From Bretschneidera sinensis (lineage: Eukaryota > Streptophyta > Magnoliopsida > Brassicales > Akaniaceae), in NCBI GenBank assembly GCA_023935145.1, contig CM043700.1, positions 137,793,328 through 137,857,327 on the forward strand: 64,000 bases of DNA. Reading direction: 5' to 3'. Shown one piece after another: positions 25,301 through 37,700 of the stretch (the stretch's first letter is position 1; each line of letters begins with the position of its first letter). A program made the position numbers and the translations under genes. The notes below the pieces were generated by a model. The model saw only the letters and a program-made list of their open reading frames with translations. It was not told the DNA's origin and made no database searches.

Positions 25301-26249
25301 TAGAGGCTCCCACACGTCCGTTATATCTGTAGAAGCAATGGATGTGTTCTGATGAAGTCCAGCAATCCTTCTCTGAAAGAGATAACAAAATTTTTAAGAG
25401 AATACAAGTACATGTATGAGAAAGCACAAATGGCAAGATGAAGGATCAATTAAAACACATCGCAATGGCCCACACAAAGAGACAAATTGATAAATCGTAG
25501 TAGTGGAGAATTACCTTAATCAATTCAGCAATCATCACAGTCTTGCTTATCGCTCTGCCCATTGCTTTGAGAGCAATTTCGTTTAATCCTTTCTCCTGTT
25601 GGATAAATAAACATATCAATAAGAACTCGTCACATTTTAACATAGAGGAGATGGAGTACAACTGTTTAATAAAGGTTCATCTAATCAAAAAAATCTCAAC
25701 AAATAAAAATATAGTTGTTACGCAAAAAAATGTAAATAACTGTTACGTAGTATGAGTTTGCAAAAACTGATTATGACTAAAAAAAGTACAAGAAGAGGCA
25801 TAATAGCTTCATCACATGAGAAAAACATGGAAATTTGATCTGTATCTTCAGTATTGTATGCTAAGAAGATCAATAATACAGTGAAATTTTTTTTTGAAAC
25901 ACTACACATTGTCCAAGAAAAGGAAAACAAAAACACATCAAATAAAATAAAACACAAATTCAGTCAGCAATAAACAAATACATAAATTTTAATTTTTTTC
26001 TCCCCTTTTTCTTGACAATATGACCACCCGAAACTTGAATATGAAACATAAAATTTAAAACCAAAAACTCATATCCGCATAAGAAACAGAAAACAGAATC
26101 ACTGCTTAAAATTTTCCCTCTCATACCTGAAGGCGAGTGATGGCATAAGTAATGTAGCTCCTCATTCTGCCCTGAGTGGTAATGCGAATCTCATTCTCGT
26201 TAATCGGCGTCTCTGGCCTTGGCTTCTCCACTCTCTGATACCGATCCAT
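22371..26249 (-). CDS. Alba DNA/RNA-binding protein with RGG-rich tail
   Basis: Eight coding exons on the minus strand: 26127-26249, 25515-25595, 25284-25372, 25115-25189, 24363-24424, 24226-24282, 23688-23873, 22371-22417. The total is 720 bases and 239 residues, and all junctions keep frame. The Alba fold spans about residues 20-115 (NENEIRITTQGRMRSYITYA, KAMGRAISKTVMIAELIKRR, GLHQNTSI, WEPLEEGLLPLETTRHVSVI). From about residue 145 the protein is Gly/Arg-rich (RARGGRGRGRG, GRGRGRVGRFRGRG) and it ends GRGSGRG. This matches the long, RGG-tailed plant Alba class (Arabidopsis At1g20220/At1g76010 type), which binds nucleic acid, including DNA-RNA hybrids, and joins RNP granules. Plus-strand ORFs opposite exon 7 are shadows. 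The family is firm; the partner is not visible. Confidence 0.93.
24625..24770. repeat. Possible SINE-like fragment in Alba intron 4
   Basis: GTCGAATCTCCAAG resembles a B box and is preceded by AGTACTTGGGTGGCTTAAGG. A GT-rich segment (TTGTGGTGTGGGTTGGGGG) follows, as in some plant SINEs. No tail or target duplication was resolved, so this is a weak call. Confidence 0.28.
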
Positions 26250-26490
26250 CTCTACACACAAAACACAAAAAAAAAAAAAAAAAAAAAAAACATAATCACA
26301 TTTCTACAACAAAAGGCCTTATTAGACAGATCTGAAAATATCCACACAAAAAAAAATTAAAAAAACAGAAAACACTTTCTTAGGCTTAAGAGAGGCACCT
26401 GTTTGGCTTCTTCTTTCGTTTTTTTAAATTTTTTTGGTCCCGCACTCTGCTTTCTTCTTTTCAGTTTCTAAAAATGAGAAAGCAACTGTG

Positions 26491-26493
<3 letters not shown>

Positions 26494-26521
<28 letters not shown>
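26494..26521. repeat. (GA)14 repeat in Alba leader region
   Basis: A pure GA run on the plus strand, hence CT on the Alba-sense strand, about 245 bases upstream of its ATG. CT-rich leaders are common in plant genes and GA/CT runs can bind BPC/GAGA-type factors. It lies in the leader or proximal promoter. Confidence 0.9.
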
Positions 26522-26524
<3 letters not shown>

Positions 26525-27067
26525 GGTTGGAAAGTGCGTGCGGTCGTATCGCCCAGGAGACCGCCTGAATCAACTGAAGATGGAATTAAAGTTTGACCTG
26601 TCATTTTATCCATTAAGACGCCATTGAAATTGCGCCATGTAGCTTTTTGCAGATTCACGTGGTGCCAGGTGGCCATTATTATACTAATTAGGGAAAAAAA
26701 TAAATCAACTAAAAATAATAAACAATACTAAGATTAAAAAATTACTTTAAAATAAGTGCAAACAAATAAATCATTTATCGCATAAATAATCAAAGCAAGA
26801 CTTTTTACTAACTTCCAAGTTCGCTTGGTCTTATAATTATTTTTTTGCATGTAAATATTAAACTTGATAATTTTTTTTTGTTAAAAAATGGCACACTCAC
26901 CAAGGCTATAATCTCTAAACCATAATTTACTTTGTATTTAATTTTGACAATGATATTTATTTTTTAAAATCTTTAATTCAATTTCACTTTAAAAAAATTA
27001 TGTTTTGAGTCTACATTTTTCTGCTTAAATTTATGAATTTTAAAGTGAACATATGCAGACAAAAGTA
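26522..27067. other. AT-rich gap between Alba promoter and duplication copy A
   Basis: This contains the upstream region of the minus-strand Alba gene and then plain AT-rich DNA. I see no gene. Similarity to the 53846 region begins at about 27068. Confidence 0.6.
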
Positions 27068-27368
27068 TATTTCTCAGCTAACAAACAGCACTCTAGGTTA
27101 TTTATCCATTTCCATACGCTTTTTGAGGCAGCTATGAACACAATACATATGTTCGTTTATTGTTAGAGACGCTGAATTTAGAAGTAAGAATCAGTGACTA
27201 TATTTTGTTTGAAGCTTGCTCTTTGATGGTATGCTGATTTAGGGTTTCGAATGATGCGTAGGATTTGCGTGATTTCATTGTTAGATACACTGAATTCACA
27301 AGTAGATATCGTAAAAGGAAGTTTTCATATATAAATAATCTGGTTCTTTTCAAGGAATTAATGATATT

Positions 27369-27890
27369 TGTTGATGTCGAAAGTATGTTGTCCAGCTGAA
27401 AGTTCTCTGTCTGCGCGAATAACCAAGGGTAAAACTAAAGAGTCACCGGAGAGGAGGAGAGGGGGTGGTGCTTTAGAAAACTCTCCAATATTTTTGTTAG
27501 GACAAAGCTTTGGGAAAAAAGGACAATTGGTGTGTTTCAGTGATGAACTTGAGATTGAAGATGATCATGAATTCTCATACCTTGAGTTTTTGTAACGTTA
27601 TTGAGGCAAGCTGGTCACGTGCCCGGAATGGCATGATCCTTCGCTTCGCTTCGCTTCTCTGATGGAGGCTTTTATTGTGTGTTCAGAGGCAGCTTAATTC
27701 CGTAATCACACTTACATTTCTTTATGGGGAGTCCGCGAGTGACAATGGTTATGTCAACCACACTGGAGGGGAATTGCCTCGCATATCAGTAGGGTGACTT
27801 ATGGGCATGATCACCTGTCGTTCGATCGTAGGAGGAGTATCGTTACACATGTCGTCAGATTACTATAAGGTGACTTTATTGGCTGCATCA
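27369..27890. mobile_element. Solo-LTR-like insertion, 522 bp, in copy A
   Basis: The insert starts TGTTGATG and ends GGCTGCATCA (TG...CA). It is flanked by ATATT on both sides (27364-27368 and 27891-27895). The matching site in copy B (near 58078-58090) reads GTGATATTCAATAC without interruption. The insert is much more GC-rich than its surroundings and has no transposase-like ORF. A solo LTR is the simplest reading; a non-LTR element with 5-bp duplication is possible. Confidence 0.68.
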
Positions 27891-28308
27891 ATATTCAATA
27901 CCATTTGATCGACAAAGTAATATTTTTTTTGGATTTATTAGTTCTTTTAGTTAAGTAATTAATGCACATTGTTATTACTTTACTGAAGAAGAAAAAATTG
28001 TTTCAATTGCTGGCCTTATGAGTAGGAAACTATTGAATGTGATGTGTAAGTGCTAAAAACGATTGGTTGATTGTGGTTGGGTTTGTTACAGGCTGGTTCA
28101 GAATGACAGATCCTTCGAAAGTTATTCACGTCCGCAACGTGTGGCATGAGATTTCTGAAGTATATGCTCTCTCTCTCTCTCTTGTAATTGAATTTCCAAA
28201 CTGAGTGTGCAAATAACTTCTACGTTTAAGCATGTCTACTGACAAGCATTGTGCAGATCGAATTTGGAATCATTTTTGAGTGACTATGATTATTTGAGAT
28301 GAGGTGAT

Positions 28309-28610
28309 TGTCAATGGATGGCAAAGTCCATATTCTTTTCTTTAATTAGGGTCACTAACTATTCCACTTCACCCACACTTGTCATATATTCATCCTTGTT
28401 TTAAGGCTTACTTTAGGCCATGTTTCCTTCCTTGTTTTAAGGCTTACTTTAGACCATGTTTCATTCCTTGTTTTAAGGAATGTCTTTTTCCTTTAACAAC
28501 CTATATATACTCTTAATTGTATTCTCAATAATATGAACTCAAGTAAGCATTTGTACAATCTCTTTACTTTCTTCAATTCTCACATCTCTTTACTCTCTTA
28601 AATTCTAACA
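28309..28610 (+). repeat. 5' LTR of copia element in copy A
   Basis: A 302-bp direct repeat with TG...CA ends. It contains a TATATATACTC promoter-like segment and a repeated CCTTGTTTTAAGG motif. Confidence 0.95.
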
Positions 28611-28946
28611 TGGTATCAGAGCCAGTTGCTTAGGTTCTTCTCTCGTTTGTAATTTTTCTCGGTTTTGTGTTTCGGCGTGTTCTGTATTGTTCTCGGTGAA
28701 AGTTTTTTTTGTTGTTTTTCGGTCTTCTCTTTTTGGGTTGGTGTTGTCGGCACCTCCTATTTTTTTGGTTTGAGTAGTTTCGGCATTCACAACATCCTCT
28801 ATTTTCAGAGAGGTGTTTTGTGGCTTTGGGTCTCAGATTTCTCGGTGTTTTTTTTGTTCTCAGATCTCTTTGGCAGTTTGTTTTTTCTGCTTTGGGTGGT
28901 TTCAGCATTTTTTTTTGTCGGGCTATTTTTTTTGCACTTATTTGCA

Positions 28947-31900
28947 ATGGACTCTGCACCTGTGTGTGTCAAATTTACGGGCAAAAATTACTCTACATGA
29001 GCTTTTCAGTTTGAAATTTTCCTCAAGGGAAAAGAACTTTGGGGCCATATCGATGGCACGGATGTCGCACAAACATCCAATACAGACCAATCGAAGGATG
29101 TTAGGTCTTCTCCTTCTTGGACTGTGCTTGATGCTCGGATCATGTCTTGACTTCTTGGTTCGGTGGAGCCACATATTGTCACCAACTTGCGTACTCATCG
29201 CTCTGCTCAATCCATGTGGACTTATTTGAAGAAGGTTTATCATCAAGATAATGATGCTTATCGCTTTCAGTTAGAGCATGCAATTGCCACCTTTCAACAT
29301 GGCAGTCTTTCCATCCAAGACTATTACTCGGCCTTTCTGATTCTTTGGACTGGTTATACTGATCTTGTTACAGCGGCTGTTCCTGTTGCCACTCTTTCAA
29401 CTATTCAGCAACTCCACGAGACTAGATGGCGTGATCAACTTCTTATGAAACTATGCCCGGAATATGAATCTATTCGCTCCTCTTTGCTGAATAGATCTCA
29501 TGTTCCTTCTCTTGATGTTTGTTTTGGTGAGTTACTTCGTGAAGAACAACGTCTTAGTACTCAAGCCACTCTGGAGCAATCTTATGGTAGTCCAGAAACT
29601 ATTGCTTATGCTGCCCAAGGACGCAGACCGCCTATGCATTCTAAAAACTTGCAATGTTTTTGCTGTAAGGAATATGGGCATATTGCTGCCAATTGTCCCA
29701 AGAAATACTGCTCTTATTGTAAGAAGAAGGGTCACATCATCAAAGAATGTCGTCTCCGCCCACAGAATCGTCAGGCTCAAGCATTTCAGACTTCTGTTAT
29801 TGTACCATCCGCAGCTCCTGGCTCTTCTTCCAGTGCCTCTCCAGTTTCGGGACCTCCTGCAGCGAATTACTGCACACCCGAAATGGTGCAACAGATGCTA
29901 ATTTCAGTATTATCTGCAATGAGGTTTCAAGGTAAAAATTCTACCAAACTCTGGTACGTAGACTCGATGGCCTCTAATCACATGACGAATACTCCCACCG
30001 CTCTGTGTCATGTTCGACCCTATGTTGGTCCATCTGCCATTCAGACTGCCAATGGCAGTTCTTTACTAATTGCTGCTGTCGGAAATGCCTCTTCTAAATT
30101 CACTGATGTGTTTCTTGTTCCTCAACTTTCCACGAATCTTATTTCTGTTGGTCAATTAGTTGATAATAATTGTGTTGTTAACTTTTCTGGTGATGGTTGT
30201 GTTGTACAGGACCAGATAACGAGAGAGCTGATCTCGAAGGGACCTAAAGTGGGGCGCTTGTTTTCACTATTTTTATCTGTCCCAGTAATTTCTCCAGTTT
30301 CGTCTATTAAGTCTCTTGCTTGCAATAATGTTCCAAATCTGAGTATGGTGTGGCATCATCGTTTAGGTCATCCCAATACTCAGATCTTATCTCATGTATT
30401 GCACTCTGGTTTTCTTGATAATGAAGAACGTTCTTCTTTATCTCTTAAGTGTGATTCTTACAAACTTGGTAAAAGCAAAATTCTTCCATTTCCTTTACAT
30501 GCTAGCAGAGCTTCTCACTGCTTTGATCTTATCCATAGTGATGTTTGGGGACCTTCTCCCGTTAGTTCACATGAAAAATTTAAATATTATGTGACTTTCA
30601 TTGATGATTATAGCAGATTTACTTGGGTTTATTTTCTTCGCTCTAAATATGAGGTTTTTCGTACTTTCACTAAATTTTTAGCGTATGTTGACAATCAATT
30701 TTCTGCGACTATTAAGAAATTACGCACAGATTCTGGTGGTGAATATTTGTCTACTGAGTTTCAGGAATTCTTGGCTTCTAAATGTATTATTCATCAACGT
30801 TCATGTCCTGCTACTCCCCAACAGAATGGAGTAGCCGAACGCAAAAATCGTTATCTTCTTGATGTGGTACGTACTCTCACGTTAGAATCATCTGTTCCAT
30901 CAATGTTCTGGGTCGAGGCTTTGAAAACTACTACTCACTTGATTAATCGTTTACCTTCCCAAATCTTACACATGGAGTCTCCCTATTTCCACTTGTTTGC
31001 TAAACAACCTAGTTATGATAATCTCCGTATCTTTGGTTGTGTATGTTTTATCCATTTACCTCCCCATGAGCGACATAAATTATCTGCTCAATCTGTTAGA
31101 TGTGCATTCTTGGGATATAATGTGTGTCAAAAGGGATTTGTTTGCTATGATCCTACCTTACATCGTACACGTATTTCTAGGAATGTTATTTTCTTTGAAA
31201 ATCAACATTTATTTCCTATGTCCTCTGAGCCCTCTTCTTCTACGGTGGTCTTTCCCTCCTTTGAGCAACAATTTTCAGATCTTCATCAAGTCAGCTCTCG
31301 CTTTAAACCAGGTATTGTATATACGAGACGCTCCCACCCACAGTCTCTTCCGATGACTCAACCAATATCTGATCCTACCATGCTCCAGTCAGTTGCAGCA
31401 CCTTCAGAACACTTGGTACGTCGCTCTTCTCGAATATCTTTATCTCCGGATAGGTATGGGTGGTTTGCTTCTGCTCTTACTGCTGCATTGTCCAATTTTG
31501 ATATTCTCACATGCTACTCACATGCTGTCAAGCATGATTGTTGGCGACAAGCTATGCAGGAAGAAATTGCTGCTTTAGAGGCCAATCACACCTAGGACAT
31601 TGCACCTTGTCCTTCAACTATAGTCCTCATGGGTTACAAATGGGTTTACTCCGTCAAGGTTCGATCTGATGGAAGTTTGGATCGTTATAAAGCTTGGCTT
31701 GTTGCACTTGGAAATAAACAGGAATATGGTGTTAATTAAGAAGAAACTTTTGCTCCTGTGGCTAAGATGACCACTGTTCGTATGATTCTAGCTCTTGCTG
31801 CTTCCAATGATTGGCCACTACATCAGATGGATGTCAAGAATGCTTTTCTTCATGGGGATCTTAAAGAGTGTATTTATATGAAGCCACCCCTAGGATTGTT

Positions 31901-33038
31901 TCCTTCTCCAAACTCACATGTGTGTAAGCTTCGTCGCTCCCTTTATGGTCTCAAACAAGCTCTAAGGGCTTGGTTTGATAAATTTCGAACTAATTTATTA
32001 CAATTCTCATTCAAGTAGAGCAAGTATGACACTTCCTTGTTTCTTCGAAAATCAGACATGGGTATTGTTGTTCTTTTAGTTTATGTTGATGATATTGTGA
32101 TTACTGGTTCCGATTCTGTTTTACTTGGCCGGCTCAAGACCCATCTCTCCGAGTCCTTTCATATGAAAGATCTTGGGTCTCTTACATATTTTCTCGGTCT
32201 TGAGGTGCATCGCAGTCCGTCGGGTATTCCACTCAATCAACATAAGTATGCTAGTGACCTGGTGGCTACAACAAGCCTACAGGAGGCCACTTCTGTTGAT
32301 ACTCCCATGGAATTAAATGTCAAGCTTCACAAGAGGAGGGTGATTTACTTGCTGATCCTAGTTTATACCGAAAGTTGGTGGGCAGTCTTGTCTACCTCAC
32401 CATTACTAGACCGGACATTTCCTTTGCAGTACAACAAGTCAGCCAGTTTCTTTAAACCCCTCGTCACCTTCATTTGGTTGTTGTCCGTAGGATCATACGC
32501 TATGTTCAGGGAACTTCTGCCTGTGGCTTATTCTTTCCAGCAGGCAATTCTCTTCGACTTACTGCTTATAGCGACGCTGATTGGGCTGGTTATGCTGATA
32601 CACGTCGCTCCATTACTGGTTGGTGTGTGTTCTTAGGTGATGCATTGATCTCATGGAAGAGTAAGAAGCAAGACAGAGTTTCTAAGTCATCTACAGAATC
32701 TGAGTATCGGGCGATGTCTCTTGCTTGTTCCGAAATTATTTGGCTTCGAGGTTTGCTTGCTGAGCTAGATTTTTCTGCAACTGATCCTAACACCTCTACA
32801 TGCTGATAATACAAGTGCTATTCAGATCACGACCAATCCTGTCTATCATGAGCGCACGAAGCATATTGAAGTCGACTGTCACTCTATCCGCGAAGCATTC
32901 GAAGCTTGTGTTATCACTCTTCCACATGTTTCCATTGACCTACAAATTGCTGATATCTTCACCAAAGCGCTCATTCGCCATCGACATTGCTTCTTAAGTA
33001 GCAAATTGATGCTTATTGATCAACCTGCATCAATTTGA
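28947..33038 (+). pseudogene. Decayed copia gag-pol polyprotein gene
   Basis: It starts at the ATG at 28947 (MDSAPVCVKFTGKNYST). In-frame stops: TGA at 28998-29000 and 29148-29150, TAG at 31593-31595, TAA at 31737-31739, TAG at 32016-32018. A frameshift lies near 32331 and another near 32795; the middle frame has a TAA at 32453-32455. The longest open stretch is 29163-31595. Domains: gag; two CCHC knuckles (CFCCKEYGHIAANC, CSYCKKKGHIIKEC); protease with DSMAS where DSGAS is expected; GAG-pre-integrase (WHHRLGHP) with its CxxC reduced to CDSY; integrase core (DVWGPSP, FIDDYSRFTWVYFL, PQQNGVAERKN); RT with YVDD at about 32085; and RNase H (AYSDADWAG, SSTESEYRAM). It ends at a TGA just before the purine tract. 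It cannot make a working polyprotein. Confidence 0.93.
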
Positions 33039-33045
33039 GGGGGGC

Positions 33046-33347
33046 TGTCAATGGATGGCAAAGTCCATATTCTTTTCTTTAATTAGGATCACTAACTATT
33101 CCACTTCACCCACACTTGCCATATATTCATCCTTGTTTTAAGGCTTACTTTAGGTCATGTTTCCTTCTTTGTTTTAAGGTTTACTTTAGGCCATGTTTCC
33201 TTCCTTGTTTTAAGGAATGTCTTTTTCCTTTAACAACCTATATATACTCTTAATTGTATTCTCAATAATATGAACTCAAGTAAGCATTTGTACAATCTCT
33301 TTACTCTCTTCAATTCTCACATCTCTTTACTCTCTTAAATTCTAACA
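33046..33347 (+). repeat. 3' LTR of copia element in copy A
   Basis: Partner of 28309-28610, with eight substitutions and no indel by hand alignment. GTGGT follows directly. Confidence 0.95.
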
Positions 33348-33871
33348 GTGGTATATAGCTTATGTCATTCAAAGTAAAAGTTGAAAATTTGATTTTGTTT
33401 TGAATGCCCCATTAAAGGAAAATACGCTATTTCTTTCCTTATATCTTTTTTTGGTATTCACTGCCTGTAAAAGAAGTACACATGTTCATTTTTCACGGTA
33501 TGAAATCCTTGAACCAGATGATTTCTATGTCTGCATTTCTTAAACGTGTGTTAACTCATGAACATTGCATCTATGCTTTGATAAAACAGGATGTGCTTCG
33601 TAGAAATATATTAAAATGAAAATAATTAGCTCTGGACATTAAAAAATTTCAGAAAAAGGTATAGATTAGAAATTATATATGATATCTCAAAAGGAATCTT
33701 GAAAAGGGTGGGATTTTTTTCTAAAAATGTGAGAGAAATTCAGTCTCTAGAATTTCAGAACATATATAGGCCATCATACGTTCTGATGGATGATAAAGAA
33801 CAAAATTAGATGAAAACCATATTGCAGTATGCCCGTTCTAACCTATGGATAGTAACTTGAACTGTTATTTA

Positions 33872-33876
<5 letters not shown>

Positions 33877-33902
<26 letters not shown>
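33877..33902. repeat. (CT)n microsatellite, copy A
   Basis: The counterpart in copy B at 59451-59498 is a compound (TC)n(TA)n, so the tract has changed since the duplication. Confidence 0.85.
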
Positions 33903-34702
33903 AGTTGAACAGAAGTTTTGATAGTAGTCTAATACAAGATGGAAAATTAAATTATAACTTTGGTTTGGGATAATTATAAAGTTCCTTCCAAATTATCAAG
34001 TCCACAGTGCTGTTGTATTTTAGTTGGATGCAATGTAACTAATGTGAAAGTTTGTTTGTGAGGCGGGACTTATTCCTTTACAACTTGCAATCCTATCACA
34101 CTACCGATCCACGCGGTTAATAACCCTTTAATTAGCAATCAATTGCCAAACTTTAAGCAACATAAAAAAACCCTTGTTATTTATTGGGAGGAACCACTTT
34201 GTCTATTTGTCTTGCGCAGGGATAAATCGTTACACTGTTCTTTTACCAGAATGATTTGCGAACACTCTCTTTTCTATTTAAATATCATCTAATACCGCCT
34301 TACATTATCTTTTTACCAGAATGATTTGCTTCAGCTATTCCAGCCGTTTGGAGTCATAACTAAGCTTGTAATGCTCCGAGCAAAAAATCAGGTTTTTACT
34401 TGTACACATGTGGTCAAGGCAATTGTTTAGACTTGAAACTAAACTCAAACCTGAGGCTTGATACCTTTTCTTATGTCTGCTTCTTGTGCAGGCTCTTCTT
34501 CAAATGCAAGATATTCCTTCATCCATTAATGCACTGCAGTTCTACACAAACGTTCAGCCAACTATAAGGTATAACTTTGGTAAAATTGGGAATCCTGAGT
34601 GTGGATATTCCGTTTTATTTTTGTAAATATTATCTGAATCAATGGAGTAGGCAAAAATATGTACCCTTGCTATGCTATGGGTTCAATTGTAATATATGAT
34701 TT

Positions 34703-34723
34703 GGGGGGGGGGGGGGAGGGGGG
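34703..34723 (+). repeat. G14-A-G6 tract replacing a splice acceptor
   Basis: The copy B equivalent is a normal pyrimidine-AG acceptor (TCTGTTCCAG|AGGGAGG at about 60410-60426). In copy A this segment is an almost pure G run. It removes the exon 4 acceptor and could form a G-quadruplex. Confidence 0.85.
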
Positions 34724-37700
34724 AATGTTTATGTCCAGTTCTCATCGCATCAAAAATTGACAACAATGGATCAAAACATTTAAGGACGAGTGGATGAGGT
34801 TGGTACTTTTTAGTCTGAGATATTAGAAACAAAATATGATCAGTTTTTTGGTGCTTACCAAAAAAGCTTAATAGAACGATAATTTTGTGATGATATATCT
34901 GCCATAGGGGGTGCTAGTGGATTAGAGATATGTTTCGGAAAACTTGGTTTAATTGCTATATTTTTTCTTTTGATATTTCTGGTTGTTGAGGTATTAAGAT
35001 GACCAAGAGAAGCATTTAGTCTTCTAATTTAGGATACCAATCTTAAATTTCAGTGTTCTTTTCTCTATTTATATGTGAAATGCACTTAATGGCATCATAG
35101 TGGAGCTCAACAGGCAGATGGGTTTGCATTAAGTATCTATTTTTATAAAAGGGAAGCACATTCTTTATTTATAATCCTGTGAATAGAGAAGGAAAATGCA
35201 TGCTTGTCCCTGCTTAGCCTTTATTGATGTTTAGGTAAGCGGTTATAATTCCTCAGGTTGTGATGTAGTCAGTAATTTATTGCTGAAATTTAAGTGGATA
35301 TTATCTCCTGTATGCAGAGCAACCTTCTGCATTGTTGGTTCTATTCACTAAATTGTTGCACTTATCTGTATACCATTAGTATAGTGTTGACATGAACTAT
35401 AAAGTTCTCAGAGCCGTGTTTTTATTGATTCTTTTTTCTCTTAAACTAAAAATATGCCATATCCTGTGTTCCACTGTTTAAGGAACATTTTCCCTGTGTA
35501 ATATATTTTGTCTGTTAATTTTTTTCTGTCGATGGTTCTCCAAGAACATTCAATGTGTATTATTTATTATTCTTACAAAATTTCCAATACATGCATTAGC
35601 TGTAATTTGGGGGGGCATTAATAGTGTTTTCTGTAATTTTGGTAATATTAGTTTACAAAATTTTAGAATGAAATATGTATGATCAGGTAGTATTATTCAT
35701 GCAAAATCTTGGTAATAGTAGTTTACCAATATCTCCTGTGTTCCACTTTTTTAAACATCATGAGGTTGGGTATTTTTAAGTCTCTTACCGTTTCTTTTCT
35801 TTTAGTTGTAAGATGCATCGGATTGTTGAACGTTAGGGATGGCCATGTGGCACAAGACAAACCATAGATTCATCTTAATTTAATTTCTTTATGCTTCCAT
35901 TTTCATTTTCATTGGAATTGTGTGGTTAATGATTATTTCTTTTAGTTCTTCTCTCTTTCTTTCTATACTTCTCTATTTTTTCTCTTCTCTCTTCTGTTTC
36001 TATGGTGGTCTGGTGTGGGGTACTCACTAAATGCACAGCCAAACCGAATTCTGTTAGTTACTATCCATTACATGCTATATCCTATTACAGTGGGCGTGCT
36101 GCATCAAGTTTTTTCTCCTCATGAATTTGTAGAGAAGATCGTCACATTTCAGAAGTCGGCTGGTCAGCTTCTTCAAGTTTCTTCTCTATTTCTCTCTTTC
36201 TTATTTCTTTCATTCTTTTAATATTAACTCCCACTTAAACTCTTGAATGTTAGTTGGGTGAATTTGATGTTTGATTTTGTGGGAATGGTTTTTTCAACAT
36301 TCATTTGTTTTATGACTAGCATCCTAATATGTAGTTTTCAGGTTGTGAAGTTTTTTTTTAAACTATTTCTTGACCTGTACTTCAAGTGCTTTTCTCGGCA
36401 TATCAAATGCCTTGTGATTGAGAATGAAGCATTATTGTCCCAGAACAGTTGTGCATAGATTTTTCCTATCGTTGCTATTTTTCTTGTCTTTTGCCCCCTT
36501 AATCCTCTTCCCCTTGTGCAATATCAGTTACGTCTGAGTGCTGTATCAGCTAGGACGTCTCTTCAGGTATTATTCAATGTTGTATTGTTACTTAAAAAGT
36601 TGCTTTGAAATAGATACTTGTTGAAGGTCTCTTTGTTGGTTTAGTTCCTGAAATAGGTTTAACACTTCTATTTTATAGGGTCTTAATATTTACGACTTGC
36701 TGTCAGCTGGATATCCAGCTCTCAAAGTAGGTGTCAATCATTCTAGTAATGTGTGTGCATATTTGTGTATTCTTTTAATTTCTAGTTTCTTTCTTAATTT
36801 TGGATATTAATTTGTGATTCATTTATGCAATTCACTCTTGATGAGTTGCAAGTAAATTATAACAATGAGCGTTCTAGGTGGGTACTACCTTCTTGGATTG
36901 TCAATTTATGCTCTACTTTATCATATTGCCATGATCCTTTCAATAAAATATTAATATTTTCCCCTTCTATGGATAGGGATTTCACAAATCCAAACCTGCC
37001 TTCAGAGCAGAACGGCCGCTCCTCACATGTATGCAAAATGAATTTTGTTATTTTTATAAAGAAAGATGATTGCTGATGGATCCATGTTTCTTACTGTAAT
37101 ATGCCTTTTGACGCTAAATTTGTATCTAATTCTTGGTGCAGCAGCCTGAGTATGGTGATGCAGGAGGTATCTATGCCCTTCATGCTCCTCGATCCAGGGC
37201 AGGTGCTTAATTAAGCAGTTGCACATTTATGTTGTTATTCTTTTCTCATTGTTCATGTGTTCCATATTCACTGACTGACATATGTTTGTTTTTCTGTGTT
37301 CCAGTTTCATTTCCTCGGGTGGGTAGTGCTCAGCTCATGGTATAAATACTATATTAAACAACTGTTTGTGAGCTTGGGGATCTTACCATCTATATGTATT
37401 TTTGTTGGAATAATATATACTAGCTGACCTCTCTCCTTGTTACTCACTTCTTTGTTAGAATGTGAAATTGAAATGCATGTCCTGTTTGTGCCTAATTATT
37501 GTCAAGCCATTCGTAGGTTGCATTTTGTTCTGTTACCAGCTTTATTTTACTTAATTTTAAGCTAGGAAAATCTTTCTTTTTGTGTTGTTTTACAGGATTT
37601 TTAAAAACTGAAATCCCTTATTGGTTTGGTTTCATTATGTACAGACCCAAAGCCTCAATTTTTATAGATAGAATTCTTATGATGCATGTGACATTGCTAG

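Larger units (their letters stand above)
28309..33347 (+). mobile_element. Ty1/copia LTR retrotransposon in PTB pseudogene intron 1
   Basis: A complete element of 5,039 bp. LTRs are 28309-28610 and 33046-33347, 302 bp each, TGTCAATGG...TTCTAACA, with 8 mismatches by hand count (7 transitions), or 2.6 percent. The target duplication is GTGAT (28304-28308) and GTGGT (33348-33352); copy B shows the empty site GAGGTGGTATATAGC. The primer site TGGTATCAGAGCC follows the 5' LTR and is complementary to initiator tRNA-Met. A purine tract TTTGAGGGGGGC precedes the 3' LTR. Domain order is gag, protease, integrase, reverse transcriptase, RNase H, i.e. copia type. Confidence 0.96.

Noticed and set aside
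28665..29246. Several ORFs before the copia gag frame on both strands
   Set aside because: They fall in the retrotransposon leader and gag region in wrong frames; the gag-pol frame explains the sequence.
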